Source: an uncultured Lachnospiraceae bacterium (GTDB taxonomy: Bacteria > Bacillota > Clostridia > Lachnospirales > Lachnospiraceae). From it: a DNA stretch of 17,754 nt. Shown one piece after another: positions 13,080 to 17,754 of this stretch (the first letter of the stretch is position 1; each line of letters starts with the position of its first letter). The stretch is from positions 1 to 17,754 of the forward strand of contig CAJOLO010000008.1 of the NCBI GenBank assembly GCA_905235345.1, read 5' to 3'. The notes below the pieces were generated by a model. The model was not told the origin of the DNA and did not search any database. It worked only from the letters and a program-made list of their open reading frames with translations. A program made the translations under genes and the position numbers.

Positions 13080-15084
13080 TCCACAGGTTTATTCATTGCC
13101 GGAGGGAGCAACGTCTGCATCAGGACTTACGGAAACAGTACAGGGAGCATTATCAGCTGCGCAGCTTCCGGGAACATTTGAGGCATTGTCATATGCATCT
13201 GATGTACCGGGTGTATCAGATGGAGCTGATGTTGGAAAGCTTTCGAGTGCATCGGAGGGAATAGCTGCAGTGCCACAGTATGGCGGGATTCCGGAAACGG
13301 GTTCGTTGGAACAGTTAGCGGGAGTACCTACTGCTGCAGAGCTTAGTGCTCTTGCCAATTCATTGTTTCCTGATCTTACCGGAGAATTTAATAATGCAGG
13401 CATCAATGCTGAACCTGAGGTGTGTGCTGAGGGAATTGATAATCTTGTACAGCATGGAGATACTGCAGTATTTTCCACAGCAGAGAATAAGACGATACAG
13501 GCTTATGAGCATCTTTTTCACGAGGAGGGCAGCTCTTACGGTGAGTATCTGAATCACGCAGAGAATTCATATGATAAGAATGGTGAGTTTGACTGGGAGC
13601 ATCCTTTCGGTTACGGAGGTGCATCAACAGAGGACTGGTTAAAGGGCGTTGAAGCAGTGAATGATCCGGCAAATGCTTATCTTCAGGATGCAGCAAAGCC
13701 TGAGAGCATTGTAACCCCGAACACTAAGTCATATTCACCTGCGGTGGTATCTCAGGAACAGGCTAAGAAGAATGACAGAGCTGTCAATGCACCAACTTCA
13801 CTTGGCGGAGATAAAGTGAGAAACGGTAATTCGACGAAGTCTGAAGGAACAACAAGAAATGATACTATAATAGTCGGCAGTAAGACATTGGCACAGATCA
13901 GGGATGATTTTCCAATTCTTAAAGAGCAGATTAACGGTAATCAGCTTGTATGGCTTGATAACGGTGCAACCACCCAGAGACCTAAGGCAGTGATAGACAG
14001 ACTTACATATTATTACGAGCATGAGAATTCCAATGTGCACAGAGGAGCACATACCCTTGCGGCAAGATCAACAGATGCATATGAGAATGCAAGAGAGACA
14101 GTGAGGAGATTCATCGGTGCACCGTCTGCCAATGAGATCGTGTTCGTACGTGGAACCACAGAGGCAATCAACTTAGTGGCGAATGCTTATGTTAAACCGA
14201 CTCTCCAGCCGGGAGATGAGATAATAGTATCCATTCTGGAGCATCATGCAAACATTGTTCCATGGCAACTTATAGCAGAGGAGACCGGGGCAGTTATCAA
14301 GGTGATTCCATGCGATAAGGATGGACAACTTGAACTTCATGAATATGAAAAACTATTCACAAAGAGAACGAAATTCGTATCCGTTACCCATGTTTCCAAT
14401 GTACTTGGAACGGTAACGCCTGTCGAGGAGCTTGTTGCGATTGCCCACAGACACGGAGTGAGGATATTGATCGACGGAGCACAGTCAGTTGCACATATTC
14501 CGGTTAATGTATCAGCTCTGGATGCAGATTTCTTCGTGTTCTCCGGACATAAGATATTCGCACCTACAGGAATAGGTGTGGTATATGGAAAGAAAGAACT
14601 CTTAGAGGCGGCAAGACCGTATCACGGCGGTGGTAATATGATAGCCGATGTGACTTTTGAGAGAACTATATATAATCCGGCACCTAATAAATTCGAGGCA
14701 GGAACCGGAAGTATTGCGGATGCAGTAGGTCTTGGAGCTGCACTTGAGTATCTTGAAGCCATAGGAATGCCATCAGTTAATAAATGGGAGCATGAGTTAT
14801 TGCAGTATGCGATTGCCGAGATGAAGAAGGTTAAAGGCCTTCACCTGATCGGTACCGCAGCGAATAAGGCATCTGTGTTATCATTTAAGCTGGACGGTTA
14901 TTCAGACGAAGAAGTCGGAGAAAGACTTAACAGTTATGGGATCGCGGTGCGTACAGGACATCACTGTGCACAACCGGTACTTCGTCATTTCGGATATGAG
15001 GGGTCGGTACGTCCGACATTAGCACTTTACAATTCACCGGATGATATCGATGCGCTGGTCAAGGTGCTGAAGACATTTGCATAG
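13066..15084 (+). CDS. sufS: Encapsulated SufS-type cysteine desulfurase with N-terminal cargo-loading extension
   Basis: A 672-residue protein; ATG 13066 is chosen over GTG 13057 because AGGTAGG (13051-13057) is correctly spaced for it. Residues 1 to about 270 are rich in Ala, Gly, Ser, Pro and Glu, with no recognisable enzyme fold, and match the disordered cargo domain known from Family 2A systems. The rest is a type II (SufS/CsdA) desulfurase: LDNGATTQRPK, NVHRGAH, RGTTEAINLVA, EHHANIVPW, VSNVLGT, DGAQSVAH, PLP Lys496 in FSGHKIF, and catalytic Cys634 in RTGHHCAQP. It removes sulfur from cysteine to give a persulfide and alanine, inside the shell. Stand-alone SufS is about 400-420 residues, so the extension explains the length. 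No sufU or sufBCD is adjacent, arguing against a housekeeping Fe-S role. Confidence 0.93.
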   Translation: MTTINPQVYSLPEGATSASGLTETVQGALSAAQLPGTFEALSYASDVPGVSDGADVGKLSSASEGIAAVPQYGGIPETGSLEQLAGVPTAAELSALANSLFPDLTGEFNNAGINAEPEVCAEGIDNLVQHGDTAVFSTAENKTIQAYEHLFHEEGSSYGEYLNHAENSYDKNGEFDWEHPFGYGGASTEDWLKGVEAVNDPANAYLQDAAKPESIVTPNTKSYSPAVVSQEQAKKNDRAVNAPTSLGGDKVRNGNSTKSEGTTRNDTIIVGSKTLAQIRDDFPILKEQINGNQLVWLDNGATTQRPKAVIDRLTYYYEHENSNVHRGAHTLAARSTDAYENARETVRRFIGAPSANEIVFVRGTTEAINLVANAYVKPTLQPGDEIIVSILEHHANIVPWQLIAEETGAVIKVIPCDKDGQLELHEYEKLFTKRTKFVSVTHVSNVLGTVTPVEELVAIAHRHGVRILIDGAQSVAHIPVNVSALDADFFVFSGHKIFAPTGIGVVYGKKELLEAARPYHGGGNMIADVTFERTIYNPAPNKFEAGTGSIADAVGLGAALEYLEAIGMPSVNKWEHELLQYAIAEMKKVKGLHLIGTAANKASVLSFKLDGYSDEEVGERLNSYGIAVRTGHHCAQPVLRHFGYEGSVRPTLALYNSPDDIDALVKVLKTFA

Positions 15085-15133
15085 ATATTTATCTCGTTGG
15101 ATAAGATTCACACATCTATAAGTGATGAGTATC

Positions 15134-15197
15134 AATGTCAATTATTTAAGTCTTCCCCTTGAGGGTGAACCCCAATGCTTAAGTTAATGACATTGGG
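15134..15197. repeat. REP-like palindromic element, copy 2 (degenerate)
   Basis: Imperfect 17-base arms (15134-15150 and 15178-15194; 14 of 17 match) enclose TCTTCCCCTTGAGGGTGAAC. The right end, read in reverse, is CCCAATGTCATTAACTTAAG, which matches the first 20 bases of copy 1 (11735-11754) at 18 positions. A short hairpin, AACAAA / TTTGTT (15208-15224), follows, as the CAGCAAATC stem follows in copy 1. With copy 1 it brackets the encapsulin and desulfurase genes. Confidence 0.6.
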
Positions 15198-15228
15198 TGA
15201 GTATAGTAACAAATATGCTTTGTTAAAC

Positions 15229-15279
15229 GGCAGGCGGGTAGAATGATATCTTTATGCAGGGTAAACTATCTTGCCTGCC
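15229..15279. repeat. Inverted repeat between the desulfurase and serine acetyltransferase genes
   Basis: GGCAGGC (15229-15235) and GCCTGCC (15273-15279) can pair across 37 bases. There is no T-tract, so it is a weak terminator candidate; it may be part of the leader of the next gene. No clear promoter was seen between 15085 and 15345. Confidence 0.35.
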
Positions 15280-15345
15280 TTAAACTATCAACGTAACTAA
15301 ACCATAATATCAGATAAAAATATTATAAAAGGAAGATTGAGCCAT

Positions 15346-16305
15346 ATGAATGAAATAATAGATGAGCAGGAAATTGAGCAGATCGTCAAAACAATAGTTG
15401 CTGATTATGCATCGGGAAAGGCTATCGATGAGATAGATATATATAATAAGCCTGATAAGGCAGAGGTAAGAGAACTGGTACATAATCTGTTTCAGATTGT
15501 TTTTCCGGGATATTTTCGGGATAAGGCATATAAGATATATAATCCCAAGCATAATTTTGCGGTTTTGATAGAGGATATATTTTATCATCTGAATAAGCAG
15601 GTTTATCTCGCACTGGATTTTTGTAAAATGAGAGGTGTTTATACAGATGATGAGAGGGCTGTTGAAAGCTATCGTATATGTAAGGAGTTTTTCGCAAAAC
15701 TGCCGCTTGTCAGAAAATATGTTGATACAGATCTTCAGGCTGCATTGGATGGAGATCCGGCCGCAGGCTGCTATGAGGAGATCATTCTTTCTTATCCTGG
15801 ACTGATGGCATCCACCATAAACCGGATTGCACATGAACTTTATAAACTCAATGTTCCTGTACTGCCAAGACTTATGACAGAGTATGCTCATTCTGAAACA
15901 GGAATAGACATTCATCCGGGAGCGACGATTGGGAAGTACTTTTTTATCGATCATGGAACAGGTGTTGTTATCGGAGAGACAGCAGTTATCGGAGAGAATG
16001 TGAAGATATACCAGGGAGTGACTATCGGTGCATTATCTACAAGAGGAGGACAGAAGCTTTCGGGTGTGAAGAGACATCCTACTATTGAAGATAATGTTAC
16101 CATCTATGCCGGTGCCTCTGTCCTGGGAGGAGAGACGGTAATCGGAAAAAATGCGGTTATCGGCGGTAATGCGTTTATCACAAGTTCTATACCTGCAGAT
16201 ACAAGAGTAAGTATCAAGAATCAGGAGCTTGAATATAAGACGGGAGGCAAAGCTCGCCGTACAGAAGAAGTGCATCAGAGCGAGGAGTGGTATTACGTTA
16301 TATGA
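15346..16305 (+). CDS. cysE: Serine O-acetyltransferase (CysE/EpsC-like, long form)
   Basis: A 319-residue enzyme that acetylates serine with acetyl-CoA to O-acetylserine, the carbon acceptor for cysteine. ATG 15346 is chosen over TTG 15337 because GGAAG (15331-15335) is about ten bases upstream of the ATG but overlaps the TTG region. Residues about 1-180 form the alpha-helical domain, longer than in classical CysE. The rest is a left-handed beta-helix of hexapeptide repeats with Asp188 (DIHPGA) and His203 (IDHGTG), corresponding to the catalytic pair of CysE, then GVTIGALSTRGGQ and KRHPTIEDN. The C-terminal tail that docks cysteine synthase does not show the usual terminal Ile clearly. No O-acetylserine sulfhydrylase lies in the window. 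Followed by a strong terminator. Confidence 0.9.
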   Translation: MNEIIDEQEIEQIVKTIVADYASGKAIDEIDIYNKPDKAEVRELVHNLFQIVFPGYFRDKAYKIYNPKHNFAVLIEDIFYHLNKQVYLALDFCKMRGVYTDDERAVESYRICKEFFAKLPLVRKYVDTDLQAALDGDPAAGCYEEIILSYPGLMASTINRIAHELYKLNVPVLPRLMTEYAHSETGIDIHPGATIGKYFFIDHGTGVVIGETAVIGENVKIYQGVTIGALSTRGGQKLSGVKRHPTIEDNVTIYAGASVLGGETVIGKNAVIGGNAFITSSIPADTRVSIKNQELEYKTGGKARRTEEVHQSEEWYYVI

Positions 16306-16387
16306 TTTAACTTAGTCAGAGTGAACATCAAAGTTACTATATTAACAGATAGGAATATAATAAGATAAAGTATGATTTCCATAATAG

Positions 16388-16421
16388 AAACGCAGCCTGT
16401 TGTAATTACAGGCTGCGTTTT
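16388..16421 (+). terminator. Strong rho-independent terminator after cysE
   Basis: A perfect 13-bp stem (16388-16400 with 16408-16420) around a 7-base loop (TGTAATT) ends in TTTT. It separates serine acetyltransferase from hemA. The A-rich left arm means it might also work in reverse. Confidence 0.88.
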
Positions 16422-16445
16422 AACAGTGCAAATTATTTCTGTTTC

Positions 16446-16474
16446 TTGCGTTAATCGTGCATTTTCAATATAAT
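16446..16474 (+). promoter_or_regulatory. Promoter of hemA
   Basis: TTGCGT (16446-16451), a 17-base spacer and a perfect TATAAT (16469-16474), 66 bases before the hemA start and just after the cysE terminator. Confidence 0.7.
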
Positions 16475-16540
16475 AGGATAGTGGTATGTATTCAGCTATG
16501 CTTCATAGATACAATAAATATATTCAAAGGATGATATTAT

Positions 16541-17754
16541 ATGCTTTGTATAAGTGTAAGTTATAAAAAAACAACAGATAAGTTAAGACAGCATTTTTCA
16601 TTTTCTGCTGATGAGCAGAAGGAGTTCCTCGGACGTCTTATACATGATGGAATTATATCCGGTGGAGTTGTGCTATCTACATGCAATCGCAATGAACTAT
16701 ATGTGACGGTGAATTGCAATGAGACAGTGAATGATGATGTGACGACGGATTGCAATAAGACAGCGAATGACAATGTAACGACGAATTGCAATGAGACAGC
16801 GAATGACAATGTAACGACGAATTGCAATGAAACAGTGAATGATGATGCAGCGAATCACAATGAATATGAAGCAGATAAGATTGGTTTTTGGGAAAACGGG
16901 GAAGTGCGAAGCCTTAAACAGATAGAGGAGGCTTTCTCCGAATATAAGGGTTTGTCACATAATGAAATCCTGAAAAATTGTCTTTTCTATCAGGGAGAAC
17001 GGGCGGTCAGACATCTGTATAAGGTTGTGTGTGGCCTTGACTCCATGGTTCTTGGAGAGGATGAGATTCTGCATCAGACAAAAGATGCTTATCAGCTCTC
17101 TAAGAGTATAGGTGCCACAGATGCAGAGCTTAATATATTATTTCAGGGCGCATTTAACTGTGCAAGACTTACAAAATCGGAGACTCATATTTCGGAAACG
17201 CCTGTATCTATCGGGACTCTGACAGCGAATTACGTAGAGGAATATATCAGAAAACAGGCGGTGACAGAGAATGTGGACGCAGGTGTTCAGGGTGATGATA
17301 GAGAGCAGGAAGATGATATATGGTCGGCAGATGATAGAGAGTTGGCAGATGATAAAGAACTGTCAGATGATACCTGCAGTGTAATGGTAATTGGAGCAAG
17401 TGGCCAGATAGGCTCGATTGTTGCAAAGGATCTTATTGATAAGGGGATATCGGTGATAGGAACATCCAGAAGTCATCCGTCTTCCGATAATCTCTGGCAG
17501 TCGGATGAAATGACGTGGATAGATTTTGCAAAACGATATGACTATCTAAGCGGTGTGTCAGCAATCGTCAGTGCAACGAAGAGTCCGCATTATACACTGA
17601 CAAAGGATGAGTTTTGCGTGGCTCGTCAGGAAGAGCACACTATGTTACTGGTCGATCTGGCGATTCCTTACGATATTGATCGGGATATCGAGTCTGAAGA
17701 AGGGGTTAAGCTAATCGGAATAGATCATTTTAAGGAGCTTTCGGAGAAGAACAG
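16541..17754 (+). CDS. hemA: Glutamyl-tRNA reductase (partial, 3' end outside window)
   Basis: 404 codons are present without a stop. HemA reduces glutamyl-tRNA to glutamate-1-semialdehyde, the first step of tetrapyrrole synthesis. Seen: catalytic Cys48 in STCNRNELY, GLDSMVLGEDEIL, ETPVSIGTLTANYVEEYI, the NADPH Rossmann loop VIGASGQIG, SATKSP and LLVDLAIPYDID. ATG 16541 follows AAAGG at 16526-16530. Two insertions make it longer than usual: four 12-residue repeats (58-105) shortly after the active-site segment, and an acidic stretch (about 17261-17380) with 18-bp repeats before the NADPH domain. Both keep the reading frame and the flanking motifs are intact, so the gene is probably functional. 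Next to sulfur genes it likely serves siroheme for the sulfite reductase, though cobalamin or heme supply is possible. Confidence 0.92.
   Translation, partial: MLCISVSYKKTTDKLRQHFSFSADEQKEFLGRLIHDGIISGGVVLSTCNRNELYVTVNCNETVNDDVTTDCNKTANDNVTTNCNETANDNVTTNCNETVNDDAANHNEYEADKIGFWENGEVRSLKQIEEAFSEYKGLSHNEILKNCLFYQGERAVRHLYKVVCGLDSMVLGEDEILHQTKDAYQLSKSIGATDAELNILFQGAFNCARLTKSETHISETPVSIGTLTANYVEEYIRKQAVTENVDAGVQGDDREQEDDIWSADDRELADDKELSDDTCSVMVIGASGQIGSIVAKDLIDKGISVIGTSRSHPSSDNLWQSDEMTWIDFAKRYDYLSGVSAIVSATKSPHYTLTKDEFCVARQEEHTMLLVDLAIPYDIDRDIESEEGVKLIGIDHFKELSEKN
16712..16855 (+). repeat. In-frame 36-bp tandem repeat inside hemA
   Basis: Four 36-base units (16712-16747, 16748-16783, 16784-16819, 16820-16855) encode NCNETVNDDVTT, DCNKTANDNVTT, NCNETANDNVTT and NCNETVNDDAAN. 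The inner units differ by a few bases. As an exact multiple of three, gain or loss of units leaves the frame open. Confidence 0.93.

Overview
The window looks like a piece of a low-to-mid GC Gram-positive anaerobe chromosome, most likely a Lachnospiraceae/Clostridia member. The reasons are strong AGGAGG-type ribosome binding sites, sigma-A-type promoters, the family mix, and REP-like palindromes ending in CGGATGAGGGG; the taxonomic call is inference. All genes lie on the + strand, and nearly all can be tied to sulfur assimilation, thiols or the siroheme cofactor needed for it.

Region 1 (1-3985): a promoter drives a class II glutamine amidotransferase, a GCS2-family gamma-glutamyl ligase and a second, unrelated glutamate-cysteine ligase (GshA domain of the GshF type, without the ATP-grasp glutathione synthetase half). 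A terminator closes the unit. Region 2 (3986-4815): a lone SGNH/GDSL esterase with a palindrome in its leader.

Region 3 (4851-9363): a consensus promoter, then MetY-type O-acetylhomoserine sulfhydrylase, a small siroheme/4Fe-4S sulfite reductase, a TusA-like protein, a 267-bp A-rich spacer, a ThiS-like carrier ending GGGAI, its E1-like activating enzyme and a JAMM metallopeptidase. This matches the protein-thiocarboxylate methionine pathway described in Wolinella (HcyS/HcyF/HcyD/MetY plus sulfite reductase). Region 4 (9428-11615): a second promoter drives YezD, a second JAMM peptidase and one polypeptide joining a CysO-like carrier, a MoeZ-like E1 and a rhodanese. This is a second, parallel carrier system resembling mycobacterial CysO/MoeZ/Mec.

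Region 5 (11616-15345): a 510-bp gene-free leader with tandem repeats and a palindromic element, then a Family 2A (SrpI-type) encapsulin shell overlapping the gene of its cargo, a SufS-type cysteine desulfurase with a roughly 270-residue low-complexity N-terminal extension. A related palindromic element follows. Region 6 (15346-17754): serine O-acetyltransferase with a strong terminator, then the start of hemA (glutamyl-tRNA reductase, cut off by the window end), which carries in-frame tandem repeats.

Taken together: sulfite is reduced to sulfide; sulfide or persulfide sulfur is loaded on carrier C-termini by E1 enzymes; acceptors are acetylated homoserine and serine; JAMM peptidases release the amino acids; the encapsulated desulfurase may store sulfur from cysteine; hemA supplies tetrapyrrole for siroheme. 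The encapsulin nanocompartment embedded between two carrier-protein systems is the most striking feature.
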